Assembly (NCBI RefSeq): GCF_000192225.1
Contig: NZ_GL872413.1
Location: forward strand, 2,228,794-2,292,793
Direction: 5' to 3'
Source of the DNA: Capnocytophaga sp. oral taxon 338 str. F0234
GTDB lineage: Bacteria > Bacteroidota > Bacteroidia > Flavobacteriales > Flavobacteriaceae
DNA: 64,000 nucleotides
Position numbers and translations under genes: made by a program. Under the pieces are notes generated by a model. It had not been told where the DNA came from and made no database searches. It saw only the letters and a list, made by a program, of their open reading frames with translations. Positions 23,272 through 31,743 of the stretch are shown piece after piece (the stretch's first letter is position 1; every line of letters begins with the position of its first letter).

Positions 23272-23305
23272 AAATTCTTATTTATTCTTAGTTGTTTTCT
23301 TGTAG

Positions 23306-23331
23306 AACGTCCCTTTTCAGGGGCGTTTATT
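23306..23331 (+). terminator. Terminator after the lysis cassette
   Basis: AACGTCCC pairs with GGGGCGTT (one wobble) around TTTTCA, followed by TATTATATAAATTT. It separates the lysis genes from the tape measure. Confidence 0.6.
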
Positions 23332-23368
23332 ATATAAATTTATCTTTAACCTTAAACCCACTATAATT

Positions 23369-26300
23369 ATGAATATCACCAACGGAAGTATAGACTTTGA
23401 GGCTACTCTAAGCCTTACCCAATTAGACAGCAGACTTCGCGAAATGGAGCGAATGTTCAATAATTCAATGCAAAGCTCCCAACGTGAAACAAATAAGCTA
23501 CAGCAGTCTATTGATACTCTCGCTAAGGGAGCATTAGCGGTTTTTACTTTTTCACAGGCAAAGGCTTTTGTCAATCAAGTAATTGAGGTACGCTCGCAAT
23601 TTCAACAGCTCGAAATATCTTTTAGCACTATGCTCAAGAGCAAGGAAAAAGCTAATGCACTAATGTCGCAAATGGCAGACCTTGCTGCTAAAACCCCTTT
23701 CGGATTAGAAGAAGTATCTGAAGGGGCTAAGCGTTTGCTTGCTTTTCAGGTTCCTGCTGAGGAAGTAACCGAGACCCTCCGCCGTATGGGAGATGTAGCT
23801 GCGGGATTAGGAGTGCCTATGGGACAACTTATTCATGTGTACGGACAAGTCAAAGCACAAGGCAAGTTAATGACTAATGACTTGTATCAGTTTATGAATG
23901 CAGGTATTCCTATCATTGCCGAGCTTAGCAAGGTGGTAGGTAAGAGTGAAACCGAGATAAAGGACATGGTCAGCGCAGGGAAGATTGGTTTTCCTGAAGT
24001 ACAAGCCGTTATCAAAAATATGACCAATGAGGGCGGGCTATTCTTTAACCTAATGGCAGAGCAGAGTAAGAGTTTTGGGGGACAAATTTCCAACTTAGGA
24101 GACAGTTTTAACCAAATGCTCAATGAGATAGGAAAAGCCAGCGAAGGGTATGTGTCAGGTGCTATTCAAGGGGTTGCTTTTTTAGTTGAAAACTACCAAA
24201 CGTTAGGCAGAGTAATAGCAGGAATGATTGTTACTTATGGAACTTATCGCACTGCAGTATTAGTTAATATTGCTATTACAAAGGGATGGGCTGTAGCTGC
24301 TAAGGAAGATGCCATTGCAAAAGGTATTCAGACTGCTGCTACTAAAGCTCAAACTATAGCTACTGCTGCCTTAAACACTGTAATGAAAGCCAATCCTTAT
24401 GTATTGGTAGCTACTGCTGTGGTAGGGTTAGGAATGGCTTTGTGGGCTTTGAAAAGCAGCACAGATGCCAATGCTGAAGCTACTGAAAGACACAATCAAC
24501 TTAGAGAGGAGCAAGCTAATAAAATAGATAAAGAGAAAAATCGAATTAACAAGCTAATAGGAGTTATTCAAGATGAAACCAAATCTTGGAATGAACGAAA
24601 CAAGGCTTTCTTAGAATTACAAAATACAACAGACGGAGTACTTGATAAATACTCCTCTCTAAATCAAGTGTTACGTGAGATGTCTCAAGTGTTGAAAGAT
24701 TTGAATGGACGTTATGAAACAATGAATGATAATCTATCAAGGGAAGCTGTAACTAATACGGAAAAAAGTATACAAGCTAAAGAAGCAGAAATAAAACGAT
24801 TAGAAAAATTACAGGAAAAAGTAGATAGTACTGCTTCTGTAGGAATACAACAGTCTATAGATAGATTGAAAAAACAAATCGAATCCGATAAACTTTTAAT
24901 GGGCAAACAGAAAAAAGTCGTTGTTAAACTTGATGTAAACAACTACGAAAATGCCCTTTCAAGCAAAAACCTTGCGGATATACAAGCGGAAAAGAAACTT
25001 ATCAATGAGGCTTACAATATCAAGAAGAAAGAGCGTGAGGGGCTTGCTAAATTCTCCTATAATAAAGTAGATAGTAATAATCCTTATTTAAAATTCAGTT
25101 GGGAGGAGCTGGGTATGTATAACCAAGCTACTGAAAGACAAATTAAACTCAAACAGCAGGAGAATGAAAAGACTACAGATACAAGGAAGTTATATGCTGA
25201 TATTTTATCGCTCCAAAAAAAAATTAGTAAGCAAAAGAACGCTAATAAAAATAGCATTGTATCAGAAACGACCGAAAGAGAACTATCCGAGAATGAAAAT
25301 ACGCTTAAAGGGTATATTGATAGATATAAGAGCTTAACGGGTATTGATTTAACCGAAAGAAATTCCTCAAAAAAAAGCACTAAGACTAAAACCAAATCCG
25401 AACTTCCAACTTTTGATTATGAGAAGTACGCAAGGGATAGAGAACGTTTGGAAAAGGATAGGATGTTTGAGGAAGATGAGGCTAAGATTAGGGGAATGAA
25501 AGAAGGAGCTGAAAAGCGTAACGCTCTGCTTGTCTTTGAGTATGAGAAACGAGCCGAAACAATCAAGCGCAAAGGAGAAGACGAACTACAGGCTTTTATA
25601 GAGCAGCAGAAAGCCCAAGACGAAGCAGCGGGGAAGTGGAAGAAAGGGGAAGACTTCAATACTGATACCGAGGCAATCCACAAGGAAGAAGCGAGAATAG
25701 CAGAGAATCAGCGAGTACTCAATCAGGACAATTTAGACGAATATACCCGTCAGCAGGAGGCTATGTACAAAGAACTCTTAGAGAAGTACCAAACCTATAC
25801 CGACCAACGCAAAGCGATTGAGGAAAAGTACAATGCCGATATAGCTGCCATGCAAGCCAAGTTAGGTGCCGACGCTCCACAAGTCAAAAAAGCACAAGAC
25901 GAGAAAGCTCGTGAACTTAAAAAGTTAGATATACTCTATAAGAAAGAAGGAACAGCTATTGCTAAACTCTTTGAGAACATGCGTAAAAAGACTGTCAAGG
26001 AAATCCGTCAAACCATTGTAGACGCTGAAAAAGAAATTGACGCATTAGCAAGCACCCTTGACATGAGTGACAAGGACAACGTAGAATATATCCAAAACCT
26101 CCGACAGCAATTGGAACAAGCGAGAGACACTGCTAACCGCAGTGATACTGCTTTTGGAAAACTTGGCACAAACATCAAAAAGATGTTCAAATCCAAGCCA
26201 AACACAGCCGAATGGCAGGAAGCGTTCAATGGAATGCTATCATCAGCACAAGCTGTTTCAGGAGCCATAAAATCTTTTGGAAGTGATTTTTCTAAACTTG

Positions 26301-27697
26301 GAGAAAATACAGGAAATGAAGCCTTGAAAAAGATAGGAAAAACAATGGAAGAAGTTGGAAACATCATTGATAAAACCCTATCAGGCGCAAGTATGGGGGC
26401 TTCTGTTGGAGGAGGGTATGGAGCTTTAATAGGAGGAGCTGTAGGTTTGGTAACCTCTCTTGTAATGAATAAACAGAAAAAAATGGCAGAGAGGAGAGCT
26501 GAATATTTGAAGACTGAACAACAAATAATCAATCAGCATAAAGAATATAATCATTTATTGACAAAGGAAATGTTTTTAATGAATGATTATAAGAGTATTT
26601 TCGGGACAAAAGAACTTTCTATTGCTATTGGATATATGGATATATATCTCACTCAAATGGAAAAATTCTATAGAGTAACAAAGAAAAATTATCAAGCACA
26701 GCGATTTATAGGCACATTTCGTTCTTATGATAGTGGTGTGCCTTCTGAAAGTAACAGGAGAGGAGATCCTAATAGATACGGCAAAGTGGAGGATACGAGG
26801 ACCTCTTTGGAAAAAATAGAAATAAAAACACTTGCAAAAGGAGGTTACCAAAGTATTACTGAATATTATCCCGATTTAATAAAAGAGAATGGAGAACTAA
26901 ATGAAAGTTTGGCAGATAGTATCCTTAAAACAAGAGAATTTAAGGAAGGGCACAAGGAAGCTCTTGAGCAAATTGTTAATTACTATAAAGAAGCAAAAGA
27001 GGCTAAAAAACAATTTGATGAATACCTGAAAAATACCTTTGGAGAACTTGGCACCTCTATTGTAGATAGTGTAGTGAAATCGTTACAAACAGGAGAAGAC
27101 GCTTTTGAGAGTTTTGCCAAGTCTGTAGGAAATGTAATAGGTAAGTTAGGCAAACAACTTGTATATGAAATTTTTGTTGCAGAAAAATTTAAGACTTTTC
27201 AAAAAGAAATCGAAAAAGTATATAAAAAGGGGGCTAATAAGGAACTTACTAAAGAGGAAGTTGCACGTAAATCAGCTGAATTGGTGGCTCAATTTGGAAA
27301 TTCAATGAAAGGGAATCTTGATAATATGAAAGCCCTTTATAAAAGCATGAATGACTTAGCAAAGTCTTATGACCCTAATTTTGATTTTCTCAATGAACAG
27401 CGCAAAGCCGTAGAGAAAGGACTTGCACGAATGAGCCAAGACAGCGCCGACGAACTTAACGGACAATTCAGACTGCAAACACAACTAAGTGCCGAGATAA
27501 AGAATACCGCTATACAGACCGCTAACTTCATCAGGGAAATGAATCAGTCTATGCAAAGCAATGCGGCACAACAACTGAGACATCTTGCAGGGATTGAAGC
27601 TAATACATACAAGCTAAACAAAATGGAAACAGACCTTGCAGGAGTGAAAAATGTGTTAAGCGATATTCAAACCAAAGGAATTAAAATAAGATCATAA
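23369..27697 (+). CDS. Tape measure protein
   Basis: 1442 residues, the longest gene in the window. The N-terminal region carries the conserved tape-measure domain (ANALMSQMADLAAKTPFGLE, EVSEGAKRLLAFQVPAEEV, TNDLYQFMNAGIPIIAELSK). A hydrophobic stretch (about 280-375, including ANPYVLVATAVVGLGMALWA) would enter the membrane. Long Lys/Glu coiled coils (about 390-850) follow, then a second Gly/Ala hydrophobic patch (GASMGASVGGGYGALIGGAV) near 1010-1030 and a C-terminal helical domain. It sets tail length and forms part of the DNA channel. Its place after the lysis genes is unusual. Confidence 0.9.
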   Translation: MNITNGSIDFEATLSLTQLDSRLREMERMFNNSMQSSQRETNKLQQSIDTLAKGALAVFTFSQAKAFVNQVIEVRSQFQQLEISFSTMLKSKEKANALMSQMADLAAKTPFGLEEVSEGAKRLLAFQVPAEEVTETLRRMGDVAAGLGVPMGQLIHVYGQVKAQGKLMTNDLYQFMNAGIPIIAELSKVVGKSETEIKDMVSAGKIGFPEVQAVIKNMTNEGGLFFNLMAEQSKSFGGQISNLGDSFNQMLNEIGKASEGYVSGAIQGVAFLVENYQTLGRVIAGMIVTYGTYRTAVLVNIAITKGWAVAAKEDAIAKGIQTAATKAQTIATAALNTVMKANPYVLVATAVVGLGMALWALKSSTDANAEATERHNQLREEQANKIDKEKNRINKLIGVIQDETKSWNERNKAFLELQNTTDGVLDKYSSLNQVLREMSQVLKDLNGRYETMNDNLSREAVTNTEKSIQAKEAEIKRLEKLQEKVDSTASVGIQQSIDRLKKQIESDKLLMGKQKKVVVKLDVNNYENALSSKNLADIQAEKKLINEAYNIKKKEREGLAKFSYNKVDSNNPYLKFSWEELGMYNQATERQIKLKQQENEKTTDTRKLYADILSLQKKISKQKNANKNSIVSETTERELSENENTLKGYIDRYKSLTGIDLTERNSSKKSTKTKTKSELPTFDYEKYARDRERLEKDRMFEEDEAKIRGMKEGAEKRNALLVFEYEKRAETIKRKGEDELQAFIEQQKAQDEAAGKWKKGEDFNTDTEAIHKEEARIAENQRVLNQDNLDEYTRQQEAMYKELLEKYQTYTDQRKAIEEKYNADIAAMQAKLGADAPQVKKAQDEKARELKKLDILYKKEGTAIAKLFENMRKKTVKEIRQTIVDAEKEIDALASTLDMSDKDNVEYIQNLRQQLEQARDTANRSDTAFGKLGTNIKKMFKSKPNTAEWQEAFNGMLSSAQAVSGAIKSFGSDFSKLGENTGNEALKKIGKTMEEVGNIIDKTLSGASMGASVGGGYGALIGGAVGLVTSLVMNKQKKMAERRAEYLKTEQQIINQHKEYNHLLTKEMFLMNDYKSIFGTKELSIAIGYMDIYLTQMEKFYRVTKKNYQAQRFIGTFRSYDSGVPSESNRRGDPNRYGKVEDTRTSLEKIEIKTLAKGGYQSITEYYPDLIKENGELNESLADSILKTREFKEGHKEALEQIVNYYKEAKEAKKQFDEYLKNTFGELGTSIVDSVVKSLQTGEDAFESFAKSVGNVIGKLGKQLVYEIFVAEKFKTFQKEIEKVYKKGANKELTKEEVARKSAELVAQFGNSMKGNLDNMKALYKSMNDLAKSYDPNFDFLNEQRKAVEKGLARMSQDSADELNGQFRLQTQLSAEIKNTAIQTANFIREMNQSMQSNAAQQLRHLAGIEANTYKLNKMETDLAGVKNVLSDIQTKGIKIRS

Positions 27698-27721
27698 AAA
27701 AGCCCCAATTAAGGGGCTTTT
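27698..27721. terminator. Bidirectional terminator between tape measure and integrase
   Basis: AAAGCCCC pairs with GGGGCTTT around AATTAA, with A-tract and T-tract flanks on both sides. It ends both convergent genes. Confidence 0.85.
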
Positions 27722-27722
27722 C

Positions 27723-28886
27723 TTATATCTCTATTTTGAGATGTTTGAGCATTTCCCTATCTTTTTTAGCCTTATTTACTTGATAGATAGCTGTGGTATT
27801 TTTGTTGGTGTGGGAAGCTAATAACATAGCAGTATCGCTATCCAAGTTATCCAGCATATAGTGCTTGAGGGAATAAAAATCAGCTTCAATACCGAGTTTA
27901 TCCTTTACATTGCGTTTCCAAAAACGGGTAACAATTTCCTTATGTCCCATTTTCTTACTTGGTGCGAAGTTTAAGGCAAAGAAATAATCATCGGGGCTTT
28001 GGCACTCACTGCATATATCCTGCCAATATCCTAATGCAGGACCGAGTATCACCTTTGTACATCGCTTATATTGACCTCCTTTTTCAAGAAGTATCACAAA
28101 CTCTTGTTTATCCAAATCTACATCTTTGCGCTGTAATCGAAATAATTCCGTATTACGTGCCCCTGAGTAAAGGAAGATCATCATATAGCGATAGAACTCG
28201 GGGTAATTTTCCTTTAAGTGCTCTTTAATCCTTTCCAATTCGTTTTTTTCAAGAATAAGACGCGGCTCCTTGAATACCTTCTTTGGGTATATATCCCTTG
28301 TGATATTAGTTTCACAGCATTCATATTCTATCAGCTCACGATAGAGACTTGAGAAGTAAATCACAAATTTATTGTAATACTTATCGGGAAGTTGTAGATA
28401 GTCAAGCATACGTTTTAAATCTACACGACGCAAATCTTTGATTTTGATGTACTGCATACCGAGTGCTTCACTGGCTTTTTCTAATCTATCAATAGCACAC
28501 TTTATATTATATAGGTGTGATTTAGTACCTGTTTTCATTTCCAAAGCGCGTCTAAATGCTTCTATGAATAGTAAATCAGGATACAACCCCTCATTTCTGA
28601 GGTTCATGTACTTTTTGGTGATAGGATTGTACCCGTCGTTAAACTGTTGTGGAATATTTTTGAGAAAGAAAGAAACAAGCGCCTTGCGTTCCTCTATGGA
28701 TTGGGGTTTGTTAGCCTTTTTCCGATAGGGGAATCCTTTAGGGTACTTCTTTTCATAGCGAGGATCAAAGAAGGTACATTGTACATACCATTCTTTATTT
28801 AGGTCTTTTTTAGTAGCTTTTTGCCAATTGGCAGGGGACACCCAAAATTCGGTGTAACTACACCCTTGAAAAGTTTTTGTTATCAT
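27723..28886 (-). CDS. int: Phage tyrosine integrase
   Basis: 387 residues. An N-terminal arm-binding region and a SAM-like core-binding domain (about 75-195) precede the catalytic domain. Catalytic Arg244 lies in SGARNTELFRL, the box-II segment reads FYSLKHYMLD (Lys341, His342, with Tyr and Lys where many relatives have His and Arg), His359 lies in ASHTNKN, and the nucleophile Tyr368 in AIYQV. It would integrate and, with an excisionase, excise the prophage at tRNA-Arg. The start at 28886 follows a long hairpin in the leader. It converges on the tape-measure gene. Confidence 0.92.
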   Translation of the reverse strand: MITKTFQGCSYTEFWVSPANWQKATKKDLNKEWYVQCTFFDPRYEKKYPKGFPYRKKANKPQSIEERKALVSFFLKNIPQQFNDGYNPITKKYMNLRNEGLYPDLLFIEAFRRALEMKTGTKSHLYNIKCAIDRLEKASEALGMQYIKIKDLRRVDLKRMLDYLQLPDKYYNKFVIYFSSLYRELIEYECCETNITRDIYPKKVFKEPRLILEKNELERIKEHLKENYPEFYRYMMIFLYSGARNTELFRLQRKDVDLDKQEFVILLEKGGQYKRCTKVILGPALGYWQDICSECQSPDDYFFALNFAPSKKMGHKEIVTRFWKRNVKDKLGIEADFYSLKHYMLDNLDSDTAMLLASHTNKNTTAIYQVNKAKKDREMLKHLKIEI

Positions 28887-28890
28887 TTGT

Positions 28891-28993
28891 CTGTAATTTT
28901 TACCTTGCCGTTTACCTTGCCGATTTTAAAAAAATTACAGATGAAATTATATGTTAAAAACAAAGGTAACGCTTTGTGTGGAAGTGCGTTACC
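28891..28993 (-). promoter_or_regulatory. Integrase promoter, leader hairpin and att arm region
   Basis: On the minus strand, TACCTTTG (complement of 28961-28968) is the -7 element. It overlaps one arm of GGTAACGC (28965-28972) / GCGTTACC (28986-28993), an 8-base inverted repeat. In the leader, CTGTAATTTTT (28891-28901) pairs with AAAAATTACAG (28930-28940), and the loop holds a 12-base tandem repeat TTTACCTTGCCG (28899-28910, 28911-28922). The hairpin ends four bases before the ATG. These are candidate arm-type, excisionase or operator sites and a translational control hairpin. Confidence 0.65.
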
Positions 28994-28999
28994 CTTTAG

Positions 29000-29020
29000 T
29001 GACCTCGACAGGATTCAAAC
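29000..29020. other. Inferred phage attachment core (3' end of tRNA-Arg)
   Basis: The integrase gene starts 114 bases from the tRNA 3' end, and the prophage lies on the tRNA 3' side; phages of this kind use the T-arm/acceptor end as attB. The second copy is outside the window, so the core length cannot be read. Confidence 0.5.
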
Positions 29021-29073
29021 CTGTAACCTTCTGAGCCGTAATCAGATGCGCTATTCAGTTGCGCCACGAGGCC
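29000..29073 (-). tRNA. tRNA-Arg (anticodon ACG)
   Basis: 74 nucleotides fold as a cloverleaf on the minus strand: acceptor GGCCTCG with CGAGGTC (one G-U), D arm with GGCGCAACTGAATAGCGC, anticodon arm CTGATTACGGCTCAG with anticodon ACG, T arm ACAGGTTTGAATCCTGT and discriminator A. CCA is not encoded. A34 is expected to become inosine. Confidence 0.95.
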
Positions 29074-29090
29074 AATCGTTATTACGAATG

Positions 29091-29120
29091 CAAAGGTACA
29101 ACTTTTTTTTAAGTCTGCAA
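29091..29120 (-). promoter_or_regulatory. tRNA-Arg promoter
   Basis: Minus-strand TTG (29120-29118), 19 bases, TACCTTTG (29098-29091). It lies 18 bases before the mature tRNA and is a textbook Bacteroidota housekeeping promoter. Confidence 0.75.
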
Positions 29121-29183
29121 GGATTTTCTTATTTAATTTTATACAAAAATAATTGATATGATAACCTATTCATTTCTAAAAAG

Positions 29184-30494
29184 TTATGCTCGAATTATCC
29201 TTGCTCCTATTGCTTGTAGACGTTCTTCTATACATTCATAACCACGATCTATCTGTTCAATATTATGAATGGTGGAAGTCCCCTTAGCTGAAAGAGCCGC
29301 AATAAGCAACGCTATTCCTGCTCGAATATCAGGAGAGGTCATCGTTGTAGCTCGCAATCGTGATCTGAAATCATTTCCTATCACCACTGCTCTATGAGGA
29401 TCACACAGAATAATCTTTGCTCCCATATCTATTAGTTTGTCCACAAAGAACAACCTACTTTCAAACATTTTCTGATGTATAAGTACCTCTCCTCTTGCCT
29501 GAATAGCGGTAACTAAAATAATACTGAGCAAGTCAGGAGTAAATCCTGGCCAAGGAGCATCATATACCGTTAGGATTGAACCATCTATAAAACTTTGTAT
29601 CTCATACCCATCCGTATGTGCAGGAATATAGATATCATCTCCTCTTCTTTCAAGAGATATCCCCAATCGTTCAAATACAGAAGGAATCAATCCCAAGTGT
29701 TCCCAACCCACTTCTTTGATTGTAAGTTCACTCTGTGTCATAGCTGCCATCCCTATCCAACTTCCTATCTCTATCATATCAGGCAAAATTCGGTGAGTAC
29801 AACCTCTCAACTTTTTTACTCCTTTAATAGTAAGTAGGTTGGAGCCTATCCCTTCTATTTCTGCACCCATCCGATTAAGCATACGGCACACTTGTTGTAG
29901 GTATGGCTCACAAGCCGCATTATATAGTGTAGTGGTACCTTCTGCCAAAGAAGCTGCCATGACTATATTGGCTGTTCCTGTTACAGAAGCTTCATCCAGC
30001 AGAATATAGTTTCCCCTAAGTCCTTCTGGAGCATTTACCGTATAATAGTGCTTCTCCTGTGAATAGGTGAAGGTAGCTCCTAATTTTACAAAACCATCAA
30101 AGTGAGTATCCAATCTTCGACGTCCTATTTTATCTCCTCCTGGCTTGGGAATACCTCCATAACCAAAACGTGCTAAAAGGGGACCTAAGATAAGTATTGA
30201 GCCTCGTAAGCTTTGGCTTTGTTGGGCAAACTCAGCAGTGGAGAGATAATCCATGTTAATCTCATCTGCTTGGAAAGAGTAAGATCCTTTTGCCAACTTC
30301 TGAATCTTTACTCCTAAATTCTCCAGCAATCCTATAAGCTTATTCACATCCAATATATCAGGAATATTGTGAATAGTCACTTTCTCATCGGTGAGCAATA
30401 CCAAGCAAAGTACTTGTAGGGCTTCATTTTTTGCTCCTTGTGGGGTAATACTCCCACTCAGAGAATGCCCTCCTTCTATTTTAAAACTTTCCAT
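29184..30494 (-). CDS. murA: UDP-N-acetylglucosamine 1-carboxyvinyltransferase
   Basis: 436 residues, normal for MurA, the first committed step of peptidoglycan synthesis (PEP plus UDP-GlcNAc, cytoplasm). Lys22-Asn23 (GAKNEAL) are conserved, and the loop that carries the active-site Cys in E. coli (PGGC) reads PKPGG-D121-KIGRRRLDTHF here. An Asp at this place is a known natural variant that keeps activity but cannot be alkylated by fosfomycin. ADIRAGIALLIAAL-type C-terminal motifs (SPDIRAGIALLIAALSAKG) are present. It reads toward tRNA-Arg, with DUF4290 upstream at 118 bases. Confidence 0.95.
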   Translation of the reverse strand: MESFKIEGGHSLSGSITPQGAKNEALQVLCLVLLTDEKVTIHNIPDILDVNKLIGLLENLGVKIQKLAKGSYSFQADEINMDYLSTAEFAQQSQSLRGSILILGPLLARFGYGGIPKPGGDKIGRRRLDTHFDGFVKLGATFTYSQEKHYYTVNAPEGLRGNYILLDEASVTGTANIVMAASLAEGTTTLYNAACEPYLQQVCRMLNRMGAEIEGIGSNLLTIKGVKKLRGCTHRILPDMIEIGSWIGMAAMTQSELTIKEVGWEHLGLIPSVFERLGISLERRGDDIYIPAHTDGYEIQSFIDGSILTVYDAPWPGFTPDLLSIILVTAIQARGEVLIHQKMFESRLFFVDKLIDMGAKIILCDPHRAVVIGNDFRSRLRATTMTSPDIRAGIALLIAALSAKGTSTIHNIEQIDRGYECIEERLQAIGARIIRA

Positions 30495-30612
30495 AAATAT
30501 AGTAGTTAGTGTGTTTTTATATTAATGTATACAAGTTCCAATATTGTCATGGCTAAATAGTAATTGAAACCTCTTAACAACCTATGATAATATCTATTAT
30601 AAGTCCTTTGAA

Positions 30613-31248
30613 TTATTTTCTTCCTTTTCCCTTCCCATAGGTTGTATTTTTCTTTGTCATGGGATTATTATTCTTTTTCTGATAATGAGTTGGCTTACTG
30701 TTAAGGTTCTCTTCCGAAGTAGCCAAATCTATCTTCCCATCACTAAGTTCATACAAATGCTCAAAAATCACATGATCCTCCACTCCTTCTTTATTCCAGG
30801 TAAGGAAACATTTCTTCATGTGATTGGCTATAGAAAATTTTAAGGCAGTCTTAAGTTCTCCTTCTTCCCAACTATTACATACTTGTATCATCTTCAGTAT
30901 GTTATTCCCATAGAATCGATACTTGAGACGATGCTGAGGAAGGGGTAATTTTTCAGGATGAGGCGTGGTGGACTCTCTCGTAGGTTTCTCAAAAGGAGAA
31001 TCTACATCTATCTGAAAATTGGACATCTTAAAAAGTTGATCCCAAAGCTTATGTTGAAAATCAGGCACATCTCTTAGGTGTGGATTCATATTTCCCATCA
31101 CAGCAATGATCCCCTTAGCAGTATTATTCCGTTGAGTTCGATCGGTTATCTTCATCGCTTTCTCCACCATTTTCTGAATATGCCTTCCATATTCAGGAAT
31201 AATAAGCTCATTACGTTCAGTATTATATTCTAAAACTTCTTGTTCCAC
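30613..31248 (-). CDS. DUF4290 family protein
   Basis: 211 residues. The conserved opening (LEYNTERNELIIPEYGRHIQ, continuing KMVEKA) and NMNPHLRDVPDFQHKLWDQL are typical of DUF4290, a cytoplasmic family found across Bacteroidota and usually located directly upstream of murA, as here. The C-terminus is a basic, disordered Asn/Lys-rich tail (KKNTTYGKGKGRK), suggesting RNA or ribosome contact. The function is not known. Confidence 0.85.
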   Translation of the reverse strand: MEQEVLEYNTERNELIIPEYGRHIQKMVEKAMKITDRTQRNNTAKGIIAVMGNMNPHLRDVPDFQHKLWDQLFKMSNFQIDVDSPFEKPTRESTTPHPEKLPLPQHRLKYRFYGNNILKMIQVCNSWEEGELKTALKFSIANHMKKCFLTWNKEGVEDHVIFEHLYELSDGKIDLATSEENLNSKPTHYQKKNNNPMTKKNTTYGKGKGRK

Positions 31249-31287
31249 GTTAGTAAATTATAAAGTCAATTAATAATTATTTTTTTG

Positions 31288-31295
31288 TATTTTTG
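31288..31295 (+). promoter_or_regulatory. tsaE promoter -7 element TATTTTTG
   Basis: TATTTTTG lies 17 bases before the tsaE ATG in the 64-base region divergent from DUF4290. A clear -33 TTG is lacking. Confidence 0.4.
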
Positions 31296-31312
31296 TACCC
31301 GAATTTACAGAT

Positions 31313-31729
31313 ATGCAATATACTCTTCAGCAGTTAGATGCTCTTGCTAAAACTTTTTCCGAAAAAGTACTCCCTCTCTCTCACAATGTCATTCTTTTTC
31401 AGGGAGCTATGGGAGTAGGTAAAACCACTTTCATCAAAGCCCTCTGCAAGCACTTAGGTGTTACAGAAAGGGTGAACAGTCCTACTTTTTCCTTAGTAAA
31501 TGAATACCAAGGAGAGGAAAGAAAAATCTTCCATTTTGACCTCTATCGTATTGAACAAGAACAGGAAGCCCTTGATTTTGGCATAGAGGAATATTGGCAG
31601 GAGAATAACTGGTGTTTCATAGAATGGGCGGAGCGCATTCCTTCCCTCCTCCCCGATCAATACACAGAGGTCTTATTCACCTTTATTGATGAAAATACTC
31701 GAGAAATTACTATAATACAGCATAATTAA
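31313..31729 (+). CDS. tsaE: tRNA threonylcarbamoyladenosine biosynthesis ATPase TsaE
   Basis: 138 residues, the usual size. Walker A GAMGVGKT (31-38), the switch motif SPTFSLVNEYQ and the HFDLYR motif, then CFIEWAERIPSLLP, are all diagnostic. TsaE hydrolyses ATP to recycle the TsaBD complex that makes t6A37 in ANN-decoding tRNAs. It precedes a small membrane protein by 14 bases in the same transcript. Confidence 0.95.
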   Translation: MQYTLQQLDALAKTFSEKVLPLSHNVILFQGAMGVGKTTFIKALCKHLGVTERVNSPTFSLVNEYQGEERKIFHFDLYRIEQEQEALDFGIEEYWQENNWCFIEWAERIPSLLPDQYTEVLFTFIDENTREITIIQHN

Positions 31730-31743
31730 TACCTTATTATAAT

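Larger units (their letters stand above)
1..29020. mobile_element. Prophage (siphovirus-like), right part; left end outside window
   Basis: A continuous run of phage genes: nuclease and small early genes, terminase, tail tip, portal, MuF head protein, scaffold, capsid, connectors, tail tube, chaperone, lysis genes, tape measure and a tyrosine integrase next to tRNA-Arg. All structural genes are on the plus strand and are tightly packed, often overlapping by 1-30 bases; the integrase and the ribbon-helix-helix regulator are on the minus strand. The right boundary is inferred to be the 3' end of tRNA-Arg(ACG). The matching left attachment copy is not in the window, so the total size is unknown but exceeds 29 kb. 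All core morphogenesis functions look intact, so the element may be functional. Confidence 0.93.

Noticed and set aside
26008-26532. 174-codon minus-strand frame inside the tape-measure gene
   Set aside because: Low-complexity Ser/Pro/Leu antisense translation of the tape-measure coding region; no start context, no domain.
1-29020. CRISPR array in the prophage or flanking region
   Set aside because: No regularly spaced direct repeats of 25-40 bases were seen; the only tandem repeat is the 12-base pair in the integrase leader.
28821-29156. Plus-strand frame across the integrase start and tRNA-Arg
   Set aside because: It runs through the tRNA gene and the promoter region; this is a chance frame.
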